Of a stretch of DNA of 64,000 nucleotides, positions 51,288-59,552 are shown in pieces. Location of the stretch: positions 1-64,000 of the forward strand of contig JAUVFR010000004.1 in NCBI GenBank assembly GCA_030594205.1. Reading direction: 5' to 3'. Position 1 is the stretch's first letter, and each line of letters begins with the position of its first letter. The stretch is from Methanobacteriota archaeon. Its GTDB lineage: Archaea; Thermoplasmatota; Thermoplasmata; RBG-16-68-12; JAJISG01. The translations under genes and the position numbers were made by a program. A model generated the notes under the pieces. That model was not told where the DNA came from. It did not search any database and saw only the letters and a program-made list of their open reading frames with translations.

Positions 51288-52595
51288 CTACGCGACCCAC
51301 TTCGTGTCGATGAGGTCGTACAGCTGCTTCCGCGCGTCGGGGAGCGGTATCTTCTCGACGATGGGCGTCAAGAACCCCTCGACGAGCATGCGGCGCGCCC
51401 TGTCTCGGGGGATACCACGACTCATGAGGTAGAAGACCTGGTCTTCGTCGAGTTGAGCCACCGAAGCCGCGTGCTGGGCTCGCTGGACGTCGTTCGTCAT
51501 GATCTCCAAGCTGGGGATCGCCGTGGACTTCGCCTTCCGGCTAAGGAGCATAGAATATTGCCCCAGGTAGGAGTCGGCGTTTCCCGCTTCCTCTTCGATG
51601 GTGATGACCCCCTTCAAGGCGGAGCGAGAACGCTCCTGCATGACCGCCTTGGAGAGGAGGTCGCTGACCGAATCGCGACCCCGATGGGTGACGAAGTTCG
51701 TGTTGTCGTACCGCTCCTGGCCGGTCCCGTACACGACCTCCACTTGACGAATCCGAGAGCCCTGGCCTACGAGGAGGCAATCGGTCCGAGACTTCGTTAG
51801 GAAACCGCCAAAACTCCCCATGGCCTGATGGAAGCTCCCGTCGCGGCCGACAGTGGCTTGACGGGTAAGGAATGAGACGACGTGGTCGGAGAACCGCTCG
51901 ATGGCCACGTGGTCCAGGCGGGCCCCGTCCTCCAGATATACCTCCGTGGCGTTCCCGAAGAGGCTCTGGGCTCCGTTGCCATCGCCGGATCCCTCCGGGA
52001 CGAACTCCTCGATCACCGAGGCCCGGCTCCCGGCCCCGAGATGGATGAGGGTCCGCGTATGCAGCGCAGACGAGGGATCGCCGAAGGACCACAGAAGGTG
52101 GATGGGGCGCGTGATCTCCAGTCGGGGGGGCACCGAAAGGACAAGGGCCGAGGAGAACAGGGCGCGGCTCATCATTCCGAACTTGTCGTCCTTGGGGAGG
52201 GAATCGGGTCGGGCCAGGAGGCCCTTCGCGGCCTTGGGTCGCTCCTCAAGGAAGCCCGAGGCCTCGTTGAGAAAGAAATCGTGCTCTCGCAGCTTTTCGG
52301 AGATCCGGAGTTCCCGGAGCTGACCCTCGACAACGTGGGCGACCGCCGCCTCTTCTCCTCCGTCGTAGACGGGCGTGACCGCCCCCTCGAACCCGTGCTT
52401 GGCCGGGGCGACCTCCCCGACGTCGACCCCCCGCAAATCCGTGTGGCGAATGAAGAGCGGAAGGGGCTCCACGGGCATGGCACGGAAGGCATGAAGGGCC
52501 TGCGTCCGATCCTTGCGAAGGTAGGCAGGTTCCCCCCGTTCCTTGGAGAGCTCATCCACCCTCTCCTCGGTGGCGCACCCTAGGTCAAACTCCAT
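51288..52595 (-). CDS. sufD: Fe-S cluster assembly scaffold SufD
   Basis: 435 residues, SufBD family. Beta-helix core (TLIHLGAGSRASVIEEFVPEG, NATEVYLEDGARLDHVAIERFSDHVVSFLTRQATVGRDGSF) and C-terminal part with the SufC-binding helix and HAASVAQLDEDQVFYLMSRGIPRDRARRMLVEGFL. It lies after sufB in operon order. The N-terminal 120 residues differ from SufB, as usual for SufD. Confidence 0.94.
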   Translation of the reverse strand: MEFDLGCATEERVDELSKERGEPAYLRKDRTQALHAFRAMPVEPLPLFIRHTDLRGVDVGEVAPAKHGFEGAVTPVYDGGEEAAVAHVVEGQLRELRISEKLREHDFFLNEASGFLEERPKAAKGLLARPDSLPKDDKFGMMSRALFSSALVLSVPPRLEITRPIHLLWSFGDPSSALHTRTLIHLGAGSRASVIEEFVPEGSGDGNGAQSLFGNATEVYLEDGARLDHVAIERFSDHVVSFLTRQATVGRDGSFHQAMGSFGGFLTKSRTDCLLVGQGSRIRQVEVVYGTGQERYDNTNFVTHRGRDSVSDLLSKAVMQERSRSALKGVITIEEEAGNADSYLGQYSMLLSRKAKSTAIPSLEIMTNDVQRAQHAASVAQLDEDQVFYLMSRGIPRDRARRMLVEGFLTPIVEKIPLPDARKQLYDLIDTKWVA

Positions 52596-52622
52596 GCAAC
52601 CCCGCCAAGGACCGCGTTCGGT

Positions 52623-54023
52623 CTATCCCACGTTGCCCTCGATCTCCATCTTGATGAGGCGGTTGAACTCCACGGCGTACTCCATGGGCAGCTCCTTGGT
52701 GAAGATCTCCAGGAAGCCCAGGACGACCATGTTCATCGCCTCGTTCTCCGTGAGTCCACGTGACATCAGATAGTAGAGGACGTCCTCGCTGATCTTCCCC
52801 ACCGTTGCTTCGTGGGTGATCGAGGCGTCCTCCTCCTCGATGTCCATGTAGGGGTAGGTGTCCGATCGGGAGACGGCGTCCAACATGAGGGCGTCGCAGC
52901 GAACGTTGGACTTCACGTTCCTGGCCCCCTTCGCGACGGCGAGGTGGCCCCGGTATGTCACGCGCCCGCCGTTCTGGGAGACGGACTTGCTCGTGATTCG
53001 AGACTGGGTGTCCGATGCGAGGTGAATCGCCTTGGCCCCCGCGTCTTGGTGCATCCCCTTCCCGGCGTAGGCCACGGAGAGAATCTCCGTCTTGGCCCCC
53101 TTCCCTACAAGGTAGACAGAGGGATACTTCATCGTGAGGCGGCTGCCGATGTTGGCGTCCACCCACTCCACCGTGCTGTTCTCGTAGGCGTAGGCCCGCT
53201 TCGTCACTAGGTTGTACACGTTGTCCGACCAGTTCTGCAGGGTCGTGTACCGGACGATCGCCCCCGGCTTTGCGATGACCTCCACCACGGCCGCGTGGAG
53301 GGAGTTGGTCGTGTAGGTCGGGGCCGTGCACCCCTCGATGTAGTGGAATTGGCAGTCCTCGTCCCCGATGATGAGGGTCCGCTCGAACTGGCCCATGTTC
53401 TCCGAGTTGATGCGGAAGTATGCCTGCAGGGGTTGCTCCACCTTGACCCCCTTCGGGACGTAGACGAAGCTTCCGCCGCTCCAGACGGCGGTGTTCAGGG
53501 CGGCGAACTTGTTGTCCTCAGGCGGGACCAGGGTCGCGAAGTATTCCTTGAAGATCTCTGGGTACTCCTTCAGCGCTGCGTCCGTGCCCATGAAGACGAC
53601 GCCTTGCTCCTCGAGGTGTTTCAGGGTCTTGTGATAGACCACCTCGGAGTCGTACTGGGCCCCCACCCCGGCCAGGAACTTGCGCTCGGCCTCGGGGATC
53701 CCCAGCCGATCGAAGGTTTCCCGGATCTTGTCCGGAACCTCATCCCAGGATCGGCCCTCCTTCTCCGAGGGCTTGAGATAGTAGCGGATGTCGTCGAAGT
53801 CGATGTCGTCGAGGTCCCCGCCCCAATCAGGCATGACCCGCTCCAGGAAGTGGCTGTACCCCCGGAGGCGCATCTTGAGCATCCACTCGGGCTCATCCTT
53901 GAGCCCGGAAATCTCCCTGACCACGTCCTCGCTGAGGCCCTTGGCGGTCCGATAGACATACTCGATGTCGTCACGGAATCCGTACTTGTACTCTCGATTC
54001 ACCGTCTCCTGCTCGAGGACCAT
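52623..54023 (-). CDS. sufB: Fe-S cluster assembly protein SufB
   Basis: 466 residues. SufB with the family N-terminus ([49 protein letters not shown]), [55 protein letters not shown], and C-terminal [56 protein letters not shown]. Works with SufC and SufD as scaffold. It starts 1 nt after the sufC stop. Confidence 0.97.
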   Translation of the reverse strand: MVLEQETVNREYKYGFRDDIEYVYRTAKGLSEDVVREISGLKDEPEWMLKMRLRGYSHFLERVMPDWGGDLDDIDFDDIRYYLKPSEKEGRSWDEVPDKIRETFDRLGIPEAERKFLAGVGAQYDSEVVYHKTLKHLEEQGVVFMGTDAALKEYPEIFKEYFATLVPPEDNKFAALNTAVWSGGSFVYVPKGVKVEQPLQAYFRINSENMGQFERTLIIGDEDCQFHYIEGCTAPTYTTNSLHAAVVEVIAKPGAIVRYTTLQNWSDNVYNLVTKRAYAYENSTVEWVDANIGSRLTMKYPSVYLVGKGAKTEILSVAYAGKGMHQDAGAKAIHLASDTQSRITSKSVSQNGGRVTYRGHLAVAKGARNVKSNVRCDALMLDAVSRSDTYPYMDIEEEDASITHEATVGKISEDVLYYLMSRGLTENEAMNMVVLGFLEIFTKELPMEYAVEFNRLIKMEIEGNVG

Positions 54024-54024
54024 A

Positions 54025-54783
54025 CTAGGTCACCTCAACAGTAGCTTCTTCCTTTATCCATTTGTACCCCAGCTCCTCCAGTTTCTGGGCCAGGTCACTG
54101 CCACCCGAGCGGACGATCCTACCGTCCACCATGACGTGCACAAAGTCGGGTGTCACATAGTCGAGGAGACGCTGGTAATGGGTAATCAGGAGGATGCCCA
54201 CCTCGGGGCTCGCGAAGTGGTCGATGGCCTCGGCCACGGTCTTCAACGCATCAATGTCCAGGCCCGAGTCGCTCTCGTCGAGGATGGCGATCCGGGGCGC
54301 GAGGACGAGCATCTGGAGAACCTCTGCCCGTTTCTTCTCCCCGCCCGAGAAGCCATCGTTCAGGTACCGGGCCCCAAAGCTGGGGTCCAGCTTCAAGAGG
54401 TTCATTCGCTCGTCCACATAGGCGAAGAACTCGGGGATTTCCATCTCGTTCTCGGGGTGCATCCGCTTGTAGGCCGCGTTCAGGAAGCTCCCCATCTTGA
54501 TCCCGGGGACCTCTTGGGGGTACTGGAACCCGAGGAAAAGGCCCAGGCGGGCCCGGTAGTGAGGCAGGAGTCCGAGAATGGACGTTCCGTCCAAGAGAAC
54601 GTCGCCCTCGTAGACCTCGTATCGAATGTGGCCCATGAGAACGTGGGAAAGGGTGGATTTGCCGCTGCCGTTGGGCCCCATCAGGGCATGGATCTCGCCC
54701 GCCCTTACGGTGAGATCCAGGCCGTGAAGGATGGCCTTCCCGTCGACTCCGGCGTGCAGATTCTTGACCTCGAGGGCGGTCAT
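54025..54783 (-). CDS. sufC: Fe-S cluster assembly ATPase SufC
   Basis: 252 residues. ABC-type ATPase of the SufBCD complex. Walker [17 protein letters not shown]-loop [13 protein letters not shown], signature [15 protein letters not shown], Walker [14 protein letters not shown], and H-loop [13 protein letters not shown] 54783 is chosen because AGAGGTC lies 7 nt upstream; a TTG at 54789 is the alternative. First gene of the minus-strand suf operon, with a regulator palindrome over its promoter. Confidence 0.96.
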   Translation of the reverse strand: MTALEVKNLHAGVDGKAILHGLDLTVRAGEIHALMGPNGSGKSTLSHVLMGHIRYEVYEGDVLLDGTSILGLLPHYRARLGLFLGFQYPQEVPGIKMGSFLNAAYKRMHPENEMEIPEFFAYVDERMNLLKLDPSFGARYLNDGFSGGEKKRAEVLQMLVLAPRIAILDESDSGLDIDALKTVAEAIDHFASPEVGILLITHYQRLLDYVTPDFVHVMVDGRIVRSGGSDLAQKLEELGYKWIKEEATVEVT

Positions 54784-54824
54784 GCCCAATGACCTCTGGA
54801 CGGTCTCCCTGACCTCACCGAAGC

Positions 54825-54846
54825 AATAACGGCGTTATTATATAAG
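54825..54846. promoter_or_regulatory. suf operator 1 and shared TATA box
   Basis: AATAACGGCGTTATT at 54825-54839 is a perfect palindrome (7-nt arms, one central base). It touches a TATATAA element (54838-54846) that can act in both directions, toward sufC (minus) and the regulator (plus; ATG 54873 is about 30 nt away). The same core, ATAACGSCGTTAT, recurs at 55750-55762. Confidence 0.7.
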
Positions 54847-54872
54847 CGTAACCAGCCCGGCTTTCGCCGGCG

Positions 54873-55652
54873 ATGACGGGTCCGCAACTTTTTATCTGCC
54901 ACGGTCCATATCACACCGTATTGAACGTGGACGACCTGGGCGGGCGCCAATGGTGTGAATACGCTGTGCCGGAGTTTCTCCCGGCGCTGCGTGCCGGAAT
55001 CGCATACGACCTCGCCACCGAACACAATCTGAGTCAGCGGGAGATCGCCGAGCGCATGGGACTCACGCAGGCGGCCGTCAGCCATTACATCACGAAACGG
55101 CGCGGACGCCGTCCCCAAAGGCGGGACCACCGGCTGCGCAAATACGGGGAACGGCTGGCGGCTCGGATCGCCACCGGACTATCTGGCCCCAGGCTCACCG
55201 CGGCCATCTGCCGAACCTGTACCTCCTATCGAAAGACGGAGGAAGTCGGCCCATGCCCCTGCATCCTCGGCGGGGTCTCGAAACCCAAATTCCTTCTCGC
55301 CCTCGGGGAACCTGGCGGGTTTCCCAAGCAGCCTTGCGAGACCTTTGTCGTCGAACGACTGTTGCCGTTCGTCCGCTCCGAGATCGCCAGGCGACTCGTC
55401 CCCGAGCGGGGCCAGGTTCGTGTGGCCCCCCTCCTCGGCGTCAGCCAACCCGCCGTGAGCCAGTACATGACCGGGCGGCGCGGGGAGGACTCGACTCTCA
55501 AGAGCCACCCTGCCGTGAAGGAGCAGCTTGCCGGTTTGGAACGGCGCCTCGCTGAAGGCGTCCCGGACTCGGACCGGAAGCAGGCCCTGTGCGACGCATG
55601 CATCCAAATTCGGTCCCAACTGCTCGAATCCGGCGGCCTCCCCGCGGCATGA
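54873..55652 (+). CDS. Tandem-duplicated HTH regulator with CxxC motifs, likely Fe-S-sensing suf regulator
   Basis: 259 residues made of two repeats of one module. Module 1 (about residues 20-120): WCEYAVPEFLPALRAGIAYDL, HTH NLSQREIAERMGLTQAAVSHYITKRRG, then AICRTCTSY. Module 2 (about 145-245): PCETFVVERLLPFVRSEIARRL, HTH VRVAPLLGVSQPAVSQYMTGRRG, then ALCDACIQI. Each module has a Cys before the HTH and a CxxC after it; module 1 also has a CPC after it. Single-module relatives are common in archaea (COG2522-like, from memory). Cys sets of this type could bind an Fe-S cluster. It lies between two suf operons that share its likely operator. Confidence 0.82.
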   Translation: MTGPQLFICHGPYHTVLNVDDLGGRQWCEYAVPEFLPALRAGIAYDLATEHNLSQREIAERMGLTQAAVSHYITKRRGRRPQRRDHRLRKYGERLAARIATGLSGPRLTAAICRTCTSYRKTEEVGPCPCILGGVSKPKFLLALGEPGGFPKQPCETFVVERLLPFVRSEIARRLVPERGQVRVAPLLGVSQPAVSQYMTGRRGEDSTLKSHPAVKEQLAGLERRLAEGVPDSDRKQALCDACIQIRSQLLESGGLPAA

Positions 55653-55739
55653 GTTATCGGACGGGGGACCCATCCGCTCGTCACCAAACCCTTAAAATCT
55701 GCTCTCGATTTCTCCCGGGGCCGCATGAGAGAGAAGAAC

Positions 55740-55762
55740 TACTTAACCGATAACGCCGTTAT
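55740..55762 (+). promoter_or_regulatory. suf operator 2 with TATA-like box
   Basis: A TACTTAA element (55740-55746) is followed by ATAACGCCGTTAT (55750-55762), a perfect 13-nt palindrome matching operator 1. It lies between the TATA-like element and the sufC2 start (55787), where a bound repressor would block initiation. Confidence 0.68.
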
Positions 55763-55786
55763 TGGGCCTAGGGTTCAGGAGCGTTC

Positions 55787-56530
55787 ATGCCAATCCAATT
55801 GGACATCCTAGACCTCCATGCCGGAATCGAGGAGAAGAAAATCCTTCGAGGCATCAGCCTCTCGGTTCGGCAGGGGGAAATCCACGCCTTGATGGGGCCG
55901 AACGGCAGCGGAAAGTCCACCCTCGCGTACGTCCTACTCGGGCATCCAGGCTACCGCGTCTTCGACGGGCAGGTGCTCCTGGACGGGGAGGACCTCCTGG
56001 CCATGGACACCGACGAGCGCGCCCGCCGCGGGTTGTTCCTGGGCTTCCAATACCCGACGGATCTGCCGGGGGTCAAGATGCGGCGCTTCCTCCGGGAGTC
56101 CTACCGGTCCATCCGGCCCGAGGAACCCGACGGGGAGGCGTTTGATGCGCGGGTGCAGGAGGAGCTTGGGAATCTGGACATCGACGACACCTTCCTCGGC
56201 CGGTACGTGAATCAAGGCTTCTCCGGGGGGGAGAAGAAGCGGGCGGAGGTCCTGCAGATGGCCCTGTTCCGGCCTCCCCTGGCCGTCATGGACGAAACGG
56301 ACTCCGGCCTCGATATCGACTCCCTTCAGGTCGTCTCCGACGCCATGAATCGACTCGCCCAGGAGGGCACGGGCATCCTGCTCATCACGCACTATCAGCG
56401 CATCCTCCGGTACATCGTCCCGCAGGAGGTGCATGTCTTGATCGACGGGCGGATTGCCCGGTCGGGAGGCAAGGGCTTGGCGGCCAAGCTGGAGAAACGG
56501 GGATACGATTGGTTGCGTGAGGAGGCGTAA
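55787..56530 (+). CDS. sufC: SufC paralog (SufC2)
   Basis: 247 residues. A second SufC-type ATPase: Walker [67 protein letters not shown]. It is clearly homologous to SufC1 but differs in the alpha-helical region (ESYRSIRPEEPDGEAFDARVQEEL). There is no SufB or SufD beside it; it heads an operon with sufS and sufU. It may be an alternative ATPase for SufBD under other conditions. Confidence 0.93.
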   Translation: MPIQLDILDLHAGIEEKKILRGISLSVRQGEIHALMGPNGSGKSTLAYVLLGHPGYRVFDGQVLLDGEDLLAMDTDERARRGLFLGFQYPTDLPGVKMRRFLRESYRSIRPEEPDGEAFDARVQEELGNLDIDDTFLGRYVNQGFSGGEKKRAEVLQMALFRPPLAVMDETDSGLDIDSLQVVSDAMNRLAQEGTGILLITHYQRILRYIVPQEVHVLIDGRIARSGGKGLAAKLEKRGYDWLREEA

Positions 56531-56532
56531 CG

Positions 56533-57783
56533 GTGGGGAAGCTCAAGGAGAGCGCATTGGACACACGGGCCATCCGACAGGATTTCCCAGTCCTGGACCA
56601 AGAGGTCCACGGGAAGCGGTTGGTCTACTTGGACAACGCGTCCACATCCCAGAAACCGCGTCCCGTGGTAGAGAAAATGAACGAGTACCTCAACCTCTAC
56701 ACGGCCAACGTCCACCGGTCAATCTACCAGCTCGGGGAGCGGGCCACGGAGGCGTACGAGGGCGCACGAGACAAGATCCAGGCGTTCCTCAACGTCCGGG
56801 CCCGGGAGGAAGTCATTTACACCAGCGGGACCACGGAAGCCATCAACGCCGTGGCCTACAGCTGGGGAATGAAGGGAGGCCTTCAGGAAGGAGACGAGAT
56901 CGTCTCGACGGTCATGGAACACCACTCCAACACGATTCCCTGGTACTTTCTACAAGACAAGCTCGGCGTGGTCCTCAAGTGGGTCGACATCCACGACGAC
57001 GGTACGCTCAAGATGGAGGACTACGACGAGCTCATCACCTCGAGAACCAAGCTTGTCACGGTCACCCAATGCTCCAACGTATTGGGGACCATCAACCCCG
57101 TGGCGGAGATCGCCAAACGGGCTCACGAGGCCGGGGCCCTCTGCCTCGTCGATGCGGCCCAGTCCGCGCCGCACATGCCCGTGGACGCCCAGGCCATCGA
57201 CGCCGACTTCCTGGCGGTCTCGGGGCACAAGATGCTGGGACCCACCGGGATTGGCGTGCTCTGTGGGCGGGAAGACATCTTGGAAGAGATGGAGCCCTTC
57301 ATGGGGGGCGGGGAGATGATCCGGGAGGTTCACCTCGGATGGGCCCGGTGGAACGACTTGCCGTGGAAGTTCGAGGCGGGGACCCCCAACATCATGGGGG
57401 CCATCGGCCTCGGGGCGGCGGTCGACTACCTGGAAGGTCTCGACATGCATCTCGTCCGGGAACACGAGAAGGCCCTCACCGCCTACGCCCTCGAACGCCT
57501 CGCAGGAATCGAGGGTCTCCGCGTTTACGGGCCCACGGACGTGAGCCAGCGGGCCGGCGTCGTCCCCTTCTTGCTCGAGGGTGTCCACCCCCACGACATC
57601 GCATCCATCCTGGATTCGGAGGGCATCGCGGTGCGGGCAGGCCATCACTGCGCCCAGCCCCTGATGGATCGGCTGGACGTGCCCGCCACGACCCGGGCGA
57701 GCTTCTACCTGTACAACACGGCGGAAGAGGCCGACCGTCTCGCAGAGGCGCTGAAGCGCGTCAAGGAGGTCTTCCGGCTGTGA
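56533..57783 (+). CDS. sufS: Cysteine desulfurase SufS
   Basis: 416 residues, PLP enzyme that takes sulfur from cysteine as a persulfide. Motifs: LDNASTSQKPRPVV, YTSGTTEAINAVAY, STVMEHHSNTIPW, VDAAQSAPHMPVD, the PLP Lys in AVSGHKMLGPTGIG, and the active-site Cys in VRAGHHCAQPLM. GTG 56533 starts 2 nt after sufC2. It belongs to the type II (SufS) class, which usually works with SufU or SufE; sufU overlaps its stop. Confidence 0.96.
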   Translation: MGKLKESALDTRAIRQDFPVLDQEVHGKRLVYLDNASTSQKPRPVVEKMNEYLNLYTANVHRSIYQLGERATEAYEGARDKIQAFLNVRAREEVIYTSGTTEAINAVAYSWGMKGGLQEGDEIVSTVMEHHSNTIPWYFLQDKLGVVLKWVDIHDDGTLKMEDYDELITSRTKLVTVTQCSNVLGTINPVAEIAKRAHEAGALCLVDAAQSAPHMPVDAQAIDADFLAVSGHKMLGPTGIGVLCGREDILEEMEPFMGGGEMIREVHLGWARWNDLPWKFEAGTPNIMGAIGLGAAVDYLEGLDMHLVREHEKALTAYALERLAGIEGLRVYGPTDVSQRAGVVPFLLEGVHPHDIASILDSEGIAVRAGHHCAQPLMDRLDVPATTRASFYLYNTAEEADRLAEALKRVKEVFRL

Positions 57784-58166
57784 GCTACGAGATGTATCAG
57801 GAGGTGATCCTGGACCACTACCAGAACCCCCGAAACAAGGGAGACCTGGATCCCGCGGACATCTGGGCCCGGGAAGACAACCCTCTCTGCGGGGATGAAA
57901 TCGCCCTCTATCTCAAGCTCAACGACGCCAGCGTGGTGGAAGACGTGAAGTTCCAGGGCCAGGGATGCGCTATCAGCCAGGCCTCCGCTTCCATGCTCAC
58001 GGTCAAACTCAAAGGGAAGACCTTGGAGGAGGTCCTCGCCATCGACGAGGACGCCGTCTTGCAGACCCTTGGCATCCCCATCAGCCACGCCCGCCTCACG
58101 TGTGCCCTCCTCCCCTTGAGCGCTCTCCGAATCGGGCTCGAGACCTACCAAGAGGACGGCGCCTAG
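57780..58166 (+). CDS. sufU: SufU/IscU-type sulfur transfer/scaffold protein
   Basis: 128 residues. Three conserved cysteines and the Asp are present: NPLCGDEI, FQGQGCAISQASASM, and RLTCALLPLSALR. Spacing between Cys2 and Cys3 is that of SufU-type proteins. It takes sulfur from SufS. The GTG start overlaps the sufS TGA (GTGA). Confidence 0.95.
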   Translation: MSYEMYQEVILDHYQNPRNKGDLDPADIWAREDNPLCGDEIALYLKLNDASVVEDVKFQGQGCAISQASASMLTVKLKGKTLEEVLAIDEDAVLQTLGIPISHARLTCALLPLSALRIGLETYQEDGA

Positions 58167-59108
58167 ATGCAACGCAGCGTGGCGGGTTCTCCAGGCCGCA
58201 GGCTCGAGGAAGCACCCATCACCCGGCTCATCGGAAACACGCCGCTCGTCCAATTGAACGCGAAGACCTGGGGTCTCGAGGGGGTGACCCTCCAGGCCAA
58301 AGCGGAGTGGTTCAACCCCGGGGGAAGCGTCAAGGATCGGCCCGCGCTCTGGATGGTTCGGGCTGCCCTCAAGCAGGGGGCCTACCGCGACGGGATGTCC
58401 CTTCTCGACGCGACATCCGGAAACATGGGTATCGCCCTTGCCATGCTCGGAGCGGCGTTGGGTGTCCCCACGAAGCTGGTCATCCCGTCCAATGTGAGCC
58501 AGACACGGCAGAACATCCTGCGCTCCTTCGGGGCCACGCTCGTTCTCTCGGACCCCTTGGCAGGGACGGACGGCGCGCAGCGGGTGGCGCGTCGCATCCA
58601 GACCGAGGATCCCGAGGCTTACCTCTACGTGGACCAATACAACAACCCCGCGAATTGGACCGCCCATTACGAAAGCACAGGCCCGGAAATCCTCGACCAG
58701 ACCGAGGGTGGCGTGACCCGTTTCGTCGCGGGCGTGGGGACGGGCGGAACCCTCGTGGGCACGGGGCGCCGCCTGAAGGAGGACGACACCACGACCCAGA
58801 TCATCGGATTCCAGCCCGCGGAACCCCTCCACGGCATCGAGGGACTCAAGCACATGGAGACCTCCCTGCAACCGGGGATCTTCGATCCCTCCATTCAGGA
58901 CCGTGCCCTATTCGTGGAGACCGAGGAGGCTCAGCGTTACGCACGCCTCCTGGCCGAGCGGGAGGGGCTCCTGGTGGGCACTTCCTCGGGAGCGGCCCTG
59001 GCAGCCGCCCTCCAGGTGGGAGCAGGGCTCCATGAGGGCACCATTGTGACCGTTTTCCCGGATGCGGGGGAGCGTTACCTCAGCGAGCGTTACTGGGAGG
59101 ATGGATAG
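58167..59108 (+). CDS. cysM: Cysteine synthase (CysM-like, PLP-dependent)
   Basis: 313 residues. Beta-replacement enzyme forming cysteine from an activated serine. PLP Lys in NPGGSVKDRPALWMV, the substrate loop SGNMGIALAMLGAALG, the phosphate loop GVGTGGTLVGTGRRLK, and SSGAALAAAL at the end. In Mycobacterium, CysM uses O-phosphoserine and the thiocarboxylated carrier CysO, and a JAMM protease (Mec) frees the cysteine. The next two genes encode exactly these partners, so carrier-dependent cysteine synthesis is favoured over plain sulfide use. It starts straight after sufU. Confidence 0.92.
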   Translation: MQRSVAGSPGRRLEEAPITRLIGNTPLVQLNAKTWGLEGVTLQAKAEWFNPGGSVKDRPALWMVRAALKQGAYRDGMSLLDATSGNMGIALAMLGAALGVPTKLVIPSNVSQTRQNILRSFGATLVLSDPLAGTDGAQRVARRIQTEDPEAYLYVDQYNNPANWTAHYESTGPEILDQTEGGVTRFVAGVGTGGTLVGTGRRLKEDDTTTQIIGFQPAEPLHGIEGLKHMETSLQPGIFDPSIQDRALFVETEEAQRYARLLAEREGLLVGTSSGAALAAALQVGAGLHEGTIVTVFPDAGERYLSERYWEDG

Positions 59109-59552
59109 GTGCTGGAGCTCCCCGAGGACCTGCTTGAAGAACTCCGCCGGCACGCGGGAGAGGGGTACCCTGCCGAGGTGTGCGGCCTACTGCTGGGCCT
59201 CGATGGGGAGATTCGGCGTATCACGGCGACCCGCCGGGCCACGAACCTCCGGGCCGCCACGACGCGCGACCGCTACGAAATCGACCCCCAGGACATCGTC
59301 GACGGGGACCGAGAAGCCCGGGAGGGGAATCTCGTGATCTTGGGCTTCTACCACTCGCACCCCGACCATCCCGCGGCCCCCTCCCGGTACGATGCGGAGC
59401 GGGCATGGCCATGGTATTCCTACGTCATCCTAGCCGCCACGGCGGAGAGGGCGGAGCAAGCGACCGCGTGGCGCCGCGAGGGGACCGGGATGGTGGAGGA
59501 ATCCTTGAGGTTTATTAGTCCTGGGAAAGTAGGAGAGTGTGAGCATGAGTAA
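59109..59552 (+). CDS. JAMM/MPN+ metalloprotease (Mec-like)
   Basis: 147 residues. The zinc motif is HSHPDHPAAPSRYD (H-x-H-x10-D) with the catalytic Glu in GYPAEVCGLLLG. This is the family that removes cysteine from CysO-Cys in Mycobacterium and cleaves ubiquitin-like proteins in haloarchaea. Here it may act on both the CysO-Cys adduct and the CysO::MoeZ fusion that follows. GTG 59109 is directly after the cysM stop. The last 8 nt overlap the next gene. Confidence 0.94.
   Translation: MLELPEDLLEELRRHAGEGYPAEVCGLLLGLDGEIRRITATRRATNLRAATTRDRYEIDPQDIVDGDREAREGNLVILGFYHSHPDHPAAPSRYDAERAWPWYSYVILAATAERAEQATAWRREGTGMVEESLRFISPGKVGECEHE
59509..59518 (+). promoter_or_regulatory. Possible internal TATA box before the CysO::MoeZ gene
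   Basis: GGTTTATTAG lies about 31 nt before ATG 59545, inside the end of the JAMM gene. It could give a separate transcript for the sulfur-carrier activation gene. Confidence 0.4.

Noticed and set aside
56454..58166. 570-codon open frame over sufS in another plus-strand frame
   Set aside because: Only its last part coincides with SufU; the rest is Arg/Gly-rich shadow of sufS.
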